DNA of 64,000 nucleotides from the NCBI GenBank assembly GCA_016713665.1, contig JADJOR010000002.1, positions 868,001 to 932,000 on the forward strand. Direction: 5' to 3'. Both the position numbers and the translations under genes were made by a program. Position 1 is the first letter of the stretch. The number at the start of each line of letters is the position of its first letter. Shown here piece by piece: positions 33,797 through 42,778 of this stretch. The notes under the pieces are model-generated. The model was given only the letters and a program-made list of their open reading frames with translations, searched no databases and was not told the origin of the DNA. This DNA is from Deltaproteobacteria bacterium (lineage in GTDB: Bacteria > Myxococcota_A > UBA9160 > UBA4427).

Positions 33797-35773
33797 TCAG
33801 GGAGTCTTCGTCGCCCCGGCCGCCGGTGCCGCGCCCGCAGGCTGCGCCACGGCGACCTTCGGCGAATACCAGATCGGCGAAGTCCAGGCGCGCTCCTGAA
33901 CCGTCTTCGGATACGCCGGGTCGTCGCACATCGCCGGCCGATCCGCGCCCTTCCTGGCATTGCAAGCGTAGGTCGAGAACCGACAGCTCGGATTCTCGAA
34001 GACCCGCGCGTAGTAGACCGCACGCTTGCCCGGATCGAAGTCCGGATCGGTCCACACCGTGCAGAGCTGGCTCTCGCCGGGCCCCTTCGGCTCGCAGGTC
34101 TGCGTGTCGACGCTGGCCCCGTTGTCCTTCCTGCCGACGACGTCGACCACCTGCTGATGGAAGGTTCCGTCGGCGTCGGCCCAGCCCTTCACGATCTGGA
34201 TGCGCTGGAGGGCGTTGCCGGGATGGGCGGGCGTGCCGGTGTCGCGCAGCGCGCTGACGACGAAACGCGGGGCGGGGCCGCCCTTCGCGGCGTCCGCCGG
34301 CTGCGGCGGGAGATCGCCGCCCATCGGGACGCCCTTCGCATAGCCCGTCTCGACGAGCTGGCCCGAGGTGCAGAGATCGGCCGGCAGGTCCCAGCCTCCG
34401 AAGAGCCGGACCTCCATGCGCGGCCCGCTGGTCGCGTAGACCTCGCGTCTTCGGAGCCCCTCGAAGAGCGCCTCGCGCGTATTCTCCTCCGCCCAGATCG
34501 CGGCGAGGCCGCCCAGGTTGTAGCCAGGGCTTCGCATCCGGCCGTCGAAGGTCTCGGTCTTCCATTCCTCGACCGCACCGGGCGTGCCCGTATGGATGTC
34601 GGTCGAGCCGATCTGGCCGAAGGCGTAGGGGTTGACGCCGATCCGCTCCGCCTCGCGCAGTCCTTCGATCAGCGCATAGCGGGCGAAGTCGAGGCGCGAC
34701 TCGCAGCCCTGGCCGCCGAGGGCGCCTTCGCCGGTCCCGGTCTGGCAGTCGACGGTCTTCTCATGGCCGCGGATCTTCTCGAAGCCGCAGTCCTCGTCGG
34801 CGCCCATGACCTTCCAGAGGCCCGCGCGGCACTCGGACTCGCCCTTGATCTGGACCATCTCCGTGACGGGCTCCATGCGCGCGCGCAGCGACGCATAGCG
34901 CCGCTGGTCGTCGAGGGTCGCACCCTCCGGATACTCGATCGTGAAGATGTGGCCGTTCGAGAGGTTCGGGTTGTGGGGGATCGCGAGCACGTCGCAGCCG
35001 GGCACGCCCTGCTTGCACTCCTGCTCGAGCCGCTGCCAGAGCTTCAGCGGATCGGGCTCGTCGGCGGCGGTGATCGGGAAGGCGGGGACCTTCTCGTTCC
35101 GGAAGATCACGTTGCGATGGATCTTCGTGAGGTTCGGCGTGTTCGTGTGTTCGTAGGCGACGAAGGTCGTGAACGTGCAGGCGGGGGCCTTGTCGTCGGC
35201 CTGGGCCGCGGCCTCCTGGATCTCCTGCCAGCCGCTCGCGAGCGCCGCGCGACAGGTCGCCCAGTCGGCGCCGCAGAGCGGCTCGCTGCGCAGGCTCTCG
35301 ATCCGGTCGTGGATGTCGGTCGCGGTGTCGGCGACGCTGCCCCGCTTGAGCGGGCTTCGGTACTGCTTGCAGGTCGGGCTGTCGTAGCCGGGGCTCTTCG
35401 GATCGGTGCAGATCAGGACGCCGCCGAGCGCCTCGGAATGATCCGTCACGGCGGCGAAGTCGAGGGGCCGATCGAGCTGGTAGGGCACCGTCCCGCGCCC
35501 CTTTTCGTCGAGCGGCGCCAGCTTGACCTCGGCGCCCTTCGCGAAGCGATAGGCGTCCCGGGGCGTCAGCCGCGCATCGAACATGTAGGCGTCCATCGAG
35601 TAGGCCGTATGGACGTGGAGATCGCCCCAGTACACGTTCTTGCCGGGGTCGTAGTCGTAGCAGCGCTCGCCCTTGGCCGAGGCGGGCAGGGCTGCGGCGA
35701 GACCGAATGTCCCGAGGAGGACGGACACGAAGACGAAACGGACGACGGGACGCAAAGCGGGTTGGGTCGGCAT
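33797..35773 (-). CDS. DUF3604 secreted PHP-like metal hydrolase
   Basis: 658 residues. Signal peptide (about residues 1-33, ending AALPASAKG). DUF3604 features: YWGDLHVHTAYSMDAYMF near 48, AAVTDHSEALGG near 107, LAIPHNPNLSNG, and IGSTDIHTGTPGAVEE near 390; these His and Asp residues form a PHP-like metal site. Many cysteines, consistent with an exported, disulfide-bonded protein. Family members are large periplasmic or surface proteins of unknown hydrolase activity, abundant in marine bacteria. Divergent from the exporter operon at 35922. Confidence 0.9.
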   Translation of the reverse strand: MPTQPALRPVVRFVFVSVLLGTFGLAAALPASAKGERCYDYDPGKNVYWGDLHVHTAYSMDAYMFDARLTPRDAYRFAKGAEVKLAPLDEKGRGTVPYQLDRPLDFAAVTDHSEALGGVLICTDPKSPGYDSPTCKQYRSPLKRGSVADTATDIHDRIESLRSEPLCGADWATCRAALASGWQEIQEAAAQADDKAPACTFTTFVAYEHTNTPNLTKIHRNVIFRNEKVPAFPITAADEPDPLKLWQRLEQECKQGVPGCDVLAIPHNPNLSNGHIFTIEYPEGATLDDQRRYASLRARMEPVTEMVQIKGESECRAGLWKVMGADEDCGFEKIRGHEKTVDCQTGTGEGALGGQGCESRLDFARYALIEGLREAERIGVNPYAFGQIGSTDIHTGTPGAVEEWKTETFDGRMRSPGYNLGGLAAIWAEENTREALFEGLRRREVYATSGPRMEVRLFGGWDLPADLCTSGQLVETGYAKGVPMGGDLPPQPADAAKGGPAPRFVVSALRDTGTPAHPGNALQRIQIVKGWADADGTFHQQVVDVVGRKDNGASVDTQTCEPKGPGESQLCTVWTDPDFDPGKRAVYYARVFENPSCRFSTYACNARKGADRPAMCDDPAYPKTVQERAWTSPIWYSPKVAVAQPAGAAPAAGATKTP

Positions 35774-35785
35774 GAGGCGATGTTA

Positions 35786-35791
35786 TAGAAT
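35786..35791 (+). promoter_or_regulatory. Candidate -10 element before the exporter operon
   Basis: TAGAAT within TTATAGAATCG, about 130 bp upstream of the adaptor start; only 12 bp from the DUF3604 start on the other strand. No -35 seen. Confidence 0.25.
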
Positions 35792-35921
35792 CGCGCCCGC
35801 GCGCCCAGGGGACTTCGAACCGGTCATTCCGCCTTCACGCCTGCGTTCATCGGACGTCGCCTGAGCCGTCGCCTCCCGACTCGTCCGCGGGTCGAATCGG
35901 AGCCGAGATGGGAATTGCTGC

Positions 35922-37109
35922 ATGCCCGCCGAGCCCGGTCCTTCCCGCAAGCGCTTCTACGCAATCCTCATCCTCGCGTTGATCCTCCTCGCCGTCGCCC
36001 TTCGCCTGACGGTCTTCGCACCCGACCCCGTCGAGGTCCGCGTAGCGGAAGTCGCCCGGGGCACCGTCCAGTCGACCGTCACCAACTCGAAGGCCGGCAC
36101 CGTCGAAGCCCGCCGCCGCTCCCGCATCGCCCCCGAGATCGGGGGCCGCGTCGTCGAGATCCGCCGCCGCGAGGGCGAGCGCGTGAAAGCGGGCGAGGTC
36201 CTCGTCCGCCTCGCCGAGGAGAGCCTGCGCGCCCGCCTCGAGCAGGCGAAGGAGGGCGTCCCCCTCGCATCGGCCCGCCTCGAAGATGCCTGCCTCCGCC
36301 GCGACCGCGCCCGCCGCGAGCTCGAGCGGACCGAGCGCCTCGCGGAGCAGAAGGTCGCTTCCGCCGATCGCCTCGATGCCCTGCAATACGCCTTCGACTC
36401 GGCGCGCGTCGCCTGCGAGGCCGCGAAGTCCGAGCTCGCCCAGGCGAAGGCGAATCTCCGGGCCTCCGAGTCGGAGCTTGCGAAGACGACGATCACGGCC
36501 CCCTTCGACGGCATCGTCGCGGAGGTCAACGTCGAGGTCGGCGAGTGGGTGACGCCGTCGCCGCCGCTCCTGACCTCGCCGGCGGTCATCGACCTGATCG
36601 ATCCGACCTCGATCTACGTGAGCGCGCCGATGGACGAGGTCGATGCCGGCGCGATCCGCCCGGGGCTTCCGGTCCGGGTCAGCGTGGATTCCCAGCCCGG
36701 GACGAGCTTTCCCGGTCGCGTCCTGCGCGTCGCCCCCTACGTCCTCGATACGGAGGCCCAGAACCGGACCCTCGAGATCGAGGTCGAGCTCGAGGACCAG
36801 AAGGTCGCCGAGGCGCTCCTGCCCGGGACCTCGGCCGACGCCGAAGTCATCCTGGATACACGGGAAGACGTCGTGCGGATCCCGACCTCGGCTCTGCTGC
36901 GCTCGGAGAAGGTGCTCGTGCTCGAGGACGACCTGCTGGTCGAGCGGGCGGTCGAGCTCGGGCTGCGCAACTGGCAGTATGCCGAGGTGAAGCGCGGCGT
37001 CGAGCTCGGCGAGCGCGTCGTCGTCTCGCTCGACTCGAAGGCGATCGTCGCCGGGGCCCGGGCGCTTGCGGCGGTCGAGGACGCGCCGGAAGCCGGGGCG
37101 GCGCGGTGA
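35922..37109 (+). CDS. Periplasmic adaptor of an ABC exporter (MacA/HlyD-like)
   Basis: 395 residues. One N-terminal membrane anchor (FYAILILALILLAVALRL, about 12-30), then the lipoyl half-motif AGTVEARRRSRIAPEIGGRV, a Glu/Arg-rich coiled-coil hairpin (about 85-190), the second lipoyl half TITAPFDGIVAEVNVEVGEW, and beta-barrel and membrane-proximal domains to the end. This is the layout of membrane-fusion proteins that link an inner-membrane transporter to an outer-membrane channel. The stop overlaps the start of the ATPase gene by GTGA, and two permeases follow: a MacAB-type tripartite system. No TolC-like gene here. Confidence 0.9.
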   Translation: MPAEPGPSRKRFYAILILALILLAVALRLTVFAPDPVEVRVAEVARGTVQSTVTNSKAGTVEARRRSRIAPEIGGRVVEIRRREGERVKAGEVLVRLAEESLRARLEQAKEGVPLASARLEDACLRRDRARRELERTERLAEQKVASADRLDALQYAFDSARVACEAAKSELAQAKANLRASESELAKTTITAPFDGIVAEVNVEVGEWVTPSPPLLTSPAVIDLIDPTSIYVSAPMDEVDAGAIRPGLPVRVSVDSQPGTSFPGRVLRVAPYVLDTEAQNRTLEIEVELEDQKVAEALLPGTSADAEVILDTREDVVRIPTSALLRSEKVLVLEDDLLVERAVELGLRNWQYAEVKRGVELGERVVVSLDSKAIVAGARALAAVEDAPEAGAAR

Positions 37110-37878
37110 TCCGCGTCGAGGATCTCTGGCGGACCTACCGGATGGGCGATCACGAGCTCCACGCCCTCCGCGAGGTCGACGAGGAGATCGCCGACGGGGA
37201 GCACGTCGCCATCATGGGGCCCTCGGGCTCGGGCAAGAGCACGCTGCTCAACGTGATCGGCTGCCTCGACTCGCCCTCCCGGGGACGTTATTTCCTCGAC
37301 GGCGTCGACGTGGCGGGGCTCTCGGACGAGGCGCTCGCCGACATCCGATTGCGCCGGATCGGCTTCATCTTCCAGTCGTTCCACCTGATCCCGCGCCTCT
37401 CGGCCCTCGAGAACGCGGCGCTGCCGATGGTCTTTGCGGGCATCGCGCCGGCGGAGCGGCGAAAGCGAGCGGCCGCGGCCCTCGACGCCGTCGGCCTCGC
37501 CGACCGGGCGCACCACCGCCCGAGCGAGCTCTCGGGCGGCCAGAAGCAGCGCGTCGCGATCGCCCGGGCGACGATCATGAGCCCGCGCCTGCTGCTCGCC
37601 GACGAGCCGACGGGCAATCTCGACTCCGCTCCGGCGCTCAGGTCCTCGACGTGCTGTCGGCGCTCCATCGCGAAGGCAGGACGCTCGTCGTCGTGACCCA
37701 CGATCCGGCGGTCGCGCGCCGGGCCGACCGCGTGCTCGTGCTCCGCGACGGCACGATCGCGAAGCGCGTCGCGGGCTCCGACGTGACCGATCTGAATCGG
37801 CTCTTCGACTTCGGAAGCGATGCCGCAATCGCGGCCGACGCCGGTTCCGGCGGCTCCTCCGAAGGGAGGGCCCGATGA
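37106..37878 (+). CDS. ABC transporter ATPase (MacB/LolD type), single-base frameshift
   Basis: GTG start at 37106, overlapping the adaptor stop. Walker A GPSGSGKSTLLN near residue 39, Q-loop FIFQSFHLIPRL, signature LSGGQKQRVAIARA and Walker B LLLADEPTGNLDS are all in frame. Immediately after, near 37630, one base appears to be missing (the expected SATGAQVLDVLSALHREG reads out of phase); the D-loop, switch His in VVTHDPAVARRAD and the end continue in the next frame to 37878. With one base restored the protein would be 257 residues, normal for the family. Either a sequencing error or a recent mutation; the downstream overlaps are intact, which favours error. Confidence 0.85.
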
Positions 37879-39080
37879 TCGCCCTCGATTTCCTGCGCAT
37901 GGCGGGCCAGTCGTTGCTCCAGAACCGGAGGCGCAGCGCGCTCTCGCTCCTCGGCGTCGTGATCGGCGTCGTCGCCGTCACCAGCCTGACGGCGATCGGC
38001 GAGGGCGCGCTGCGCTACGTGAACGACCAGTTCGCGAGCCTCGGCAGCTCGATCATCGTGATCGCGCCGGGGCGCAACGAGACGACGGGCGGGATGCCGG
38101 TCGGCATCGGCGGCATGCCGAACGATCTGACGCTCGAGGACGCGCGCCATCTCGGACGCCGGATCTCCGCGGTTCGAGAAGCGATCCCGGTCTCGGCGAG
38201 CTCGGGCAAGCTCCGCCACGGCGGCCGCAATCGCCAGGTCCCCATGATCGGGACGGTCGCGGCCTTCGAGCGGATGCAGCGCCTCGAGCTCGCCAGCGGG
38301 AGCTTCCTGCCCGCGGGCGACATGAGCCGCGGCGCATCGGTCGTCGTCCTCGGGCACAAGGTCGCGCAGGAGCTCTTCGGGCGGGAGAACGCGCTCGGGC
38401 AGACGGTGCGCTTCAGCGGCTCGCGCATGCGGGTGATCGGCGTGCTGGCCGAGCGCGGAACGCAGCTCGGGCTCCAGATCGACGAGTCGGTCTTCGCGCC
38501 GGTCTCGACGGTGATGCGGCTCGCGAACAAGAGCTCGCTGACCCGCGTCATGCTCGACCTCGCGCCGCGATCGGATCAGAAACGGGTCATCGAGCAGGTG
38601 AAGCGCCTCTTGATCGAGCGCCACGACGAGGAGGACTTCACCTGCATCAGCCAGGACGCCATCATGGCATCGCTCTCGTCGATCCTGCGGATCCTGACGC
38701 TGGCGGTCGCGGGGATCGCGGCCATCAGTCTCGCGGTCGCGGGGATCGGGATCATGAACGTCATGCTGGTCGCCGTCTCGGAGCGGACCGACGAGGTCGG
38801 GTTGATGAAGGCGGTCGGCGCGAGCCGCCGGCAGATCCTCGTGCTCTTCCTGTGCGAGTCGGCGCTGCTCTCGATCGCGGGGGGAGCGCTCGGGCTCGGC
38901 CTCGGGACGGCGCTCGTCGCGTTCGGTCGTTCGCTCTACCCGGCGATCGATCTCGCGACGCCGACCTGGGCGATCGCGGCGGTGCTCGGGCTCTCGCTCG
39001 GGACGGGCATCCTGTTCGGTGTCCTGCCGGCCTGGCGCGCGGCGCGCCTCGACCCGGTCGACGCGCTGCGCGGGCATTAG
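37875..39080 (+). CDS. MacB/FtsX-family ABC permease
   Basis: 401 residues, start overlapping the ATPase end (ATGA). One N-terminal helix (RRSALSLLGVVIGVVAVTSL), a large periplasmic MacB-PCD domain (about 50-255), then three C-terminal helices with the FtsX signature AGIGIMNVMLVAVSERTDEVGLMKAVGASRRQIL. The closing PAWRAARLDPVDALRG is the coupling end typical of LolC/E and MacB permeases. Inner membrane, works with the ATPase and adaptor to move a substrate from the periplasm or membrane outward. A paralogue follows 15 bp downstream. Confidence 0.93.
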   Translation: MIALDFLRMAGQSLLQNRRRSALSLLGVVIGVVAVTSLTAIGEGALRYVNDQFASLGSSIIVIAPGRNETTGGMPVGIGGMPNDLTLEDARHLGRRISAVREAIPVSASSGKLRHGGRNRQVPMIGTVAAFERMQRLELASGSFLPAGDMSRGASVVVLGHKVAQELFGRENALGQTVRFSGSRMRVIGVLAERGTQLGLQIDESVFAPVSTVMRLANKSSLTRVMLDLAPRSDQKRVIEQVKRLLIERHDEEDFTCISQDAIMASLSSILRILTLAVAGIAAISLAVAGIGIMNVMLVAVSERTDEVGLMKAVGASRRQILVLFLCESALLSIAGGALGLGLGTALVAFGRSLYPAIDLATPTWAIAAVLGLSLGTGILFGVLPAWRAARLDPVDALRGH

Positions 39081-39095
39081 GTCGAGGGAGGGATC

Positions 39096-40307
39096 GTGTC
39101 GCGCCTCTCGACCGACGACCTGCTCCGGCTCTCGCTCGGGACCTTCGCGGGCCACCGCCTGCGGACCGCGCTCTCGATGCTCGGCATCGCGATCGGGGTC
39201 TCCGCCGTCATCCTGCTGACCTCGCTCGGCGAGGGCGCGCGCCGCTACATGGTCGAGGAGTTCTCCCAGTTCGGGACGAACCTGCTCCAGATCCAGCCCG
39301 GCAAGACGGAGACCCACGGCGTCCCGTCCTCGCTCTTCGGCTCGAACCAGAAGCTCACGATCGACGACGCGGAAGCGCTCACCCGCGCCCCGGTCCTGCA
39401 GGCGGTCGTGCCGATTGCGATCGGTCAGGCGCGCGTCGAGGGCAACGGGCGCGGTCGCAGCGTCATGGTCTACGGGACGACGGACCGGTTTCCCGAGGTG
39501 ATCAAGGCGGCGATCGCGATGGGCGAGTTCCTCCCGGCGGGCGATCCGCGCCGGGGCGGATCGGTGGCGGTGATCGGGCCCAAGCTCAAGCAGGAGCTCT
39601 TCGGCGAGGCGAACGCCCTCGGCCAGAGCGTCCGGATCGCAGGCTCGCGCTTGCGCGTCATCGGCGTGATGGCACCGAAGGGTCAGGTCCTCGGCATGGA
39701 CCTCGACGACACCGCCTACATCCCGGTCGCGACCGCGATGCGGATCTTCAACCTCGAGGAGCTCCAGGAGATCCACGTGATGTTCGCCCACGATGGGCTG
39801 ACGGAGGCGGCGATCGAGGCGGCGCGCAAGATCCTGATCGAACGGCACCGCGGCGAGGAGGACTTCACGATCGTGTCGCAGTCGGAGATGCTCGCGGTCT
39901 TCGGGCGCGTGATGGACGTGATCACGCTGGGCATCGCCGTCATCGCGGCGATCTCGCTGCTCGTCGGCTCGATCGGGATCTTCACGATGATGTGGATCTC
40001 GGTCGGCGAGCGCGTCGGAGAGGTCGGTCTGATGCGCGCTCTCGGTGCAACCGGGACGCAGGTCCGGGATCTCTTTCTCGTGGAGGCGATCCTGCTGACG
40101 ACGGTCGGGGGGCTCGCCGGGCTCGCCTTCGGCGGGCTCGTCGTCCTGCTCGTGCGATGGATCTGGCCCGAGCTGCCGGCGACGGCCCCGACCGCCTATG
40201 TCGTGGCCTCGCTGGTCGTGAGCGTCGTCGCGGGCCTCTTCTCCGGGGTCGGGCCAGCGCGGCGGGCGGCTCGACTCGAGCCGGTCGAGGCCCTCCGGGC
40301 CGAGTGA
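39096..40307 (+). CDS. MacB/FtsX-family ABC permease, second copy
   Basis: 403 residues, GTG start. Same plan as the preceding gene: helix LRTALSMLGIAIGVSAVILL, periplasmic domain, then GSIGIFTMMWISVGERVGEVGLMRALGATGTQVR and PARRAARLEPVEALRAE at the end. The two permeases share domain order and many motifs, so they may form a heterodimer, or each a homodimer with the one ATPase. Cargo is unknown; lipoprotein, lipid or peptide are all possible. Last gene of the exporter operon. Confidence 0.92.
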   Translation: MSRLSTDDLLRLSLGTFAGHRLRTALSMLGIAIGVSAVILLTSLGEGARRYMVEEFSQFGTNLLQIQPGKTETHGVPSSLFGSNQKLTIDDAEALTRAPVLQAVVPIAIGQARVEGNGRGRSVMVYGTTDRFPEVIKAAIAMGEFLPAGDPRRGGSVAVIGPKLKQELFGEANALGQSVRIAGSRLRVIGVMAPKGQVLGMDLDDTAYIPVATAMRIFNLEELQEIHVMFAHDGLTEAAIEAARKILIERHRGEEDFTIVSQSEMLAVFGRVMDVITLGIAVIAAISLLVGSIGIFTMMWISVGERVGEVGLMRALGATGTQVRDLFLVEAILLTTVGGLAGLAFGGLVVLLVRWIWPELPATAPTAYVVASLVVSVVAGLFSGVGPARRAARLEPVEALRAE

Positions 40308-40347
40308 AAGGCAGCTCGCGCGCCCGAGCCGGACCGATTGTGCATGC

Positions 40348-40353
40348 TAGCAT
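40348..40353 (+). promoter_or_regulatory. Candidate -10 element before the VOC/amidohydrolase genes
   Basis: TAGCAT within GCATGCTAGCAT, 52 bp upstream of the start at 40406; the string GCTAGCAT also occurs at 13682. No -35. Confidence 0.25.
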
Positions 40354-40405
40354 CGGCTCGCCCGGGGCCCCGAGCCCCGACGCCCCGTTCCGCCGGAGGA
40401 TGCCC

Positions 40406-40861
40406 ATGCCCGCGCGCTTCAATCACATGGAGCTGACGCTCCCGGTCGGCGGCCTGGCCTCGGGCCGCCGCGAGATCGCCGATTTCTATCGGGACCTGTT
40501 CGGCTGGGACTCGATCGACGTCCCGATCCTCGGCCAGGTCGGTCTGCTCCTGCGGACCGACCCCGACACCAGCCAGTTCATCCTCGTCACCGAGCAGAAC
40601 AAGCATCTCTCGAGCCCCGGCTACGACCATCTCGGCCTGCTCTACGACACCCGCGCCGAGGTCGACGAGCTGCTCGAGAAGGCGAAGAAGTGGCGCGAGC
40701 GCGATCCGCGGGTCCAGATCAAGGAGTACGAGGATCTCGTCACGGGCGCCCACGTGACCCACGCCTTCTACGTGAAGCACCTGCTGCCCATCTGGTTCGA
40801 CGTGCAGTGCCAGGAGCGGACCGACGGCTCGAAGCCCGAGCGGGCCTGGATTTTTGCCTGA
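40406..40861 (+). CDS. VOC-superfamily protein
   Basis: 151 residues from the second of two in-frame ATGs (40400 and 40406); GGAGG lies 6 bp before the second. The start FNHMELTLPVGGL and REIADFYRDLFGW, the centre SPGYDHLGLLYDTRAEVDELL, and HAFYVKHLLPIWFDVQCQE at the end fit a two-module vicinal-oxygen-chelate fold. His in the first strand and centre (NHMEL, YDHLG) could bind a metal. Often a lyase, epimerase or dioxygenase; specific role unknown. The amidohydrolase starts 22 bp downstream, so the two are co-transcribed. Confidence 0.82.
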   Translation: MPARFNHMELTLPVGGLASGRREIADFYRDLFGWDSIDVPILGQVGLLLRTDPDTSQFILVTEQNKHLSSPGYDHLGLLYDTRAEVDELLEKAKKWRERDPRVQIKEYEDLVTGAHVTHAFYVKHLLPIWFDVQCQERTDGSKPERAWIFA

Positions 40862-40883
40862 AACGACCGCGAAGGAGTGAACG

Positions 40884-42608
40884 ATGCTCGACTATCTGAT
40901 CAAGGGTGGAACGCTCGTCGACGGGACCGGCAAGCCGGGGCGGCAGACGGACATCGGCATCCGCGACGGGCGGATCGCGGCGATCGGGCAGATCGCCGAA
41001 GCGGCGCGCGAGACGATCGACGCGAAGGGCAGGATCGTGGCCCCGGGCTTCATCGACGTGCATACGCATTACGACGCCCAGGCCTTCTGGGACGGCACGC
41101 TCTCGCCCTCTCCCTATCACGGCGTCACGACCGTGGTCGCGGGCAACTGCGGCTTCTCGATCGCGCCCCTCGCGCCGGAGGCCGGCGAGTACCTGATGAA
41201 GATGCTGGCCCGGGTCGAGGGCATGCCCCTCGAGAGCCTCGAGAAGGGCGTGCCCTGGGATTGGCGGACCTTCGGTGAATACCTCGACAAGCTCGAGCAC
41301 AAGCTCTCGATCAACGCGGGCTTCATGGTCGGCCACTCGGCGATCCGCCGGACGGTCATGGGCGAGCGCGCGGTCGGCCATGCGGCGACGCCGGAAGAGC
41401 TCGCGAAGATGGTCCAGGTCCTGCGCCAATCCCTCGCCGAGGGCGGCCTCGGCTTCTCCTCGACGATCTCGTCGACCCACAACGACGCCGACGGCAATCC
41501 CGTCCCGTCGCGCCATGCGACGAAGGACGAGATGCTGACGCTGGCGCGCCAGTGCCGCGACTTCGAGGGGACGACGATCGAGTTCCTGCCGGGGGTCGGC
41601 TGGGGCGAGACCGAGGCCAACTACATGGCCGATCTCTCCCTCGCGGCGAATCGCCCCGTCAACTGGAACGTGCTGGTCCCGAACTCGCAGAACATCGCCC
41701 ACGCCGAGCAGCAGCTGAACGCGACCGACATTGCCCGGGCGCGGGGGGCGGAGGTCGTCGCGCTGACGGTGCCCCAGCCGATGACGATCCGGATCAATCT
41801 GCATGCGGGCTTCGTCTTCGACGCGATCCACAACTGGGCGCGGCTCTTCCGGATGCCGATCGACGAGCGGATCGAGTACCTGAAGAAGCCGGCCAACCGC
41901 AAGCAGCTCGCGGAGGACGCCCAGAACCCCGCCTCGCCGATGGTCATGCTGGCGCGCTGGGAGCTCTTCACCGTCGACCAGGTCCACTCGCCCAAGCTGC
42001 GCAAGTGGAAGGGCCGCACGATCGGCGACATCGCCACGGAGCTCGGCAAGGAGCCCCTCGACGCGCTCCTCGACATCGCGATCGAGGACGATCTCCTGAC
42101 CTACTTCATGCCGCCGACGATGGGGACCGACGACGCGACCTGGGCGATGCGCGCCAAGCTCTGGAAGGACGACCGGACGATCATCGGCGCCTCCGACGCG
42201 GGCGCCCATCTCGACATGATCGATACGTTCGCGTTCTCCTCGCAGGTCCTCGGCGAGGGCGTGCGCAAGCGCAAGCTGATCTCCGTCGAGGACGCGATCC
42301 ACCAGCTGACCGAGGTCCCGGCGAAGCTCTACGGAATGAAGGAGCGCGGGCGCCTCGAGGTCGGCTGGCATGCCGACGTCGTCGTCTTCGATCTCGAGAC
42401 CGTCGGCCTCGGCGAGACCTACACGAAGTTCGATCTCCCGGGCGGCGCCGGCCGGCTCTATGCCGACGCGAAGGGCATCGATCATGTCTTCGCGAACGGC
42501 GTCGAGATCGTCTCCCACGGCAAGGACACGGGCGCTCGGCCCGGGACGGTCCTGCGCAGCGGCCTCCATACGCGGACGGTCGAGGTGCCCGGAGGCCGAG
42601 CCGCCTAG
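40884..42608 (+). CDS. D-aminoacylase-type amidohydrolase (N-acyl-D-amino-acid deacylase family)
   Basis: 574 residues, AAGGAG before the ATG. N-terminal beta domain with LIKGGTLVDGTGKPG, the metal motif FIDVHTHYDAQ near 56-66, TVVAGNCGFSIAPL near 90, GHSAIRR near 152, and the late Asp in GASDAGAHLDM. The C-terminal domain GRLEVGWHADVVVFDLE completes the fold. This large subfamily (amidohydrolase 3) is abundant in organisms that degrade steroids and other hydrophobic acids, but the substrates are mostly unproved. A paralogue is at 55473-57222. Operon with the VOC gene upstream. Confidence 0.88.
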   Translation: MLDYLIKGGTLVDGTGKPGRQTDIGIRDGRIAAIGQIAEAARETIDAKGRIVAPGFIDVHTHYDAQAFWDGTLSPSPYHGVTTVVAGNCGFSIAPLAPEAGEYLMKMLARVEGMPLESLEKGVPWDWRTFGEYLDKLEHKLSINAGFMVGHSAIRRTVMGERAVGHAATPEELAKMVQVLRQSLAEGGLGFSSTISSTHNDADGNPVPSRHATKDEMLTLARQCRDFEGTTIEFLPGVGWGETEANYMADLSLAANRPVNWNVLVPNSQNIAHAEQQLNATDIARARGAEVVALTVPQPMTIRINLHAGFVFDAIHNWARLFRMPIDERIEYLKKPANRKQLAEDAQNPASPMVMLARWELFTVDQVHSPKLRKWKGRTIGDIATELGKEPLDALLDIAIEDDLLTYFMPPTMGTDDATWAMRAKLWKDDRTIIGASDAGAHLDMIDTFAFSSQVLGEGVRKRKLISVEDAIHQLTEVPAKLYGMKERGRLEVGWHADVVVFDLETVGLGETYTKFDLPGGAGRLYADAKGIDHVFANGVEIVSHGKDTGARPGTVLRSGLHTRTVEVPGGRAA

Positions 42609-42718
42609 ACGGGCAGGAGCGGGACATCATCCCGGCCCGACGCGGCCGATGCGGATCGCGAGAGCGGTCTCGACATCGGCCGCCGCCGTTTTCCCGGGCC
42701 GCACGCTCCGCGCGTCCG

Positions 42719-42763
42719 TTTCGCAAGCGCATTTCGCAAGCTCATCTCCCAAGCTCATCTCCC
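42719..42763. repeat. Short tandem repeats in the leader of the chsH2-like gene
   Basis: TTTCGCAAGC occurs at 42719-42728 and 42732-42741, then AAGCTCATCTCCC occurs twice in tandem at 42738-42750 and 42751-42763, ending 15 bp before the start codon. Possibly slippage; it may also affect translation. Confidence 0.6.
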
Positions 42764-42778
42764 AAGCAAGGAATCGCG

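Noticed and set aside
35785..35830. tRNA-like T-loop (TTCGAA) near 35812
   Set aside because: The flanking bases do not form a 5-bp T-stem and no acceptor, D or anticodon arms are found on either strand.
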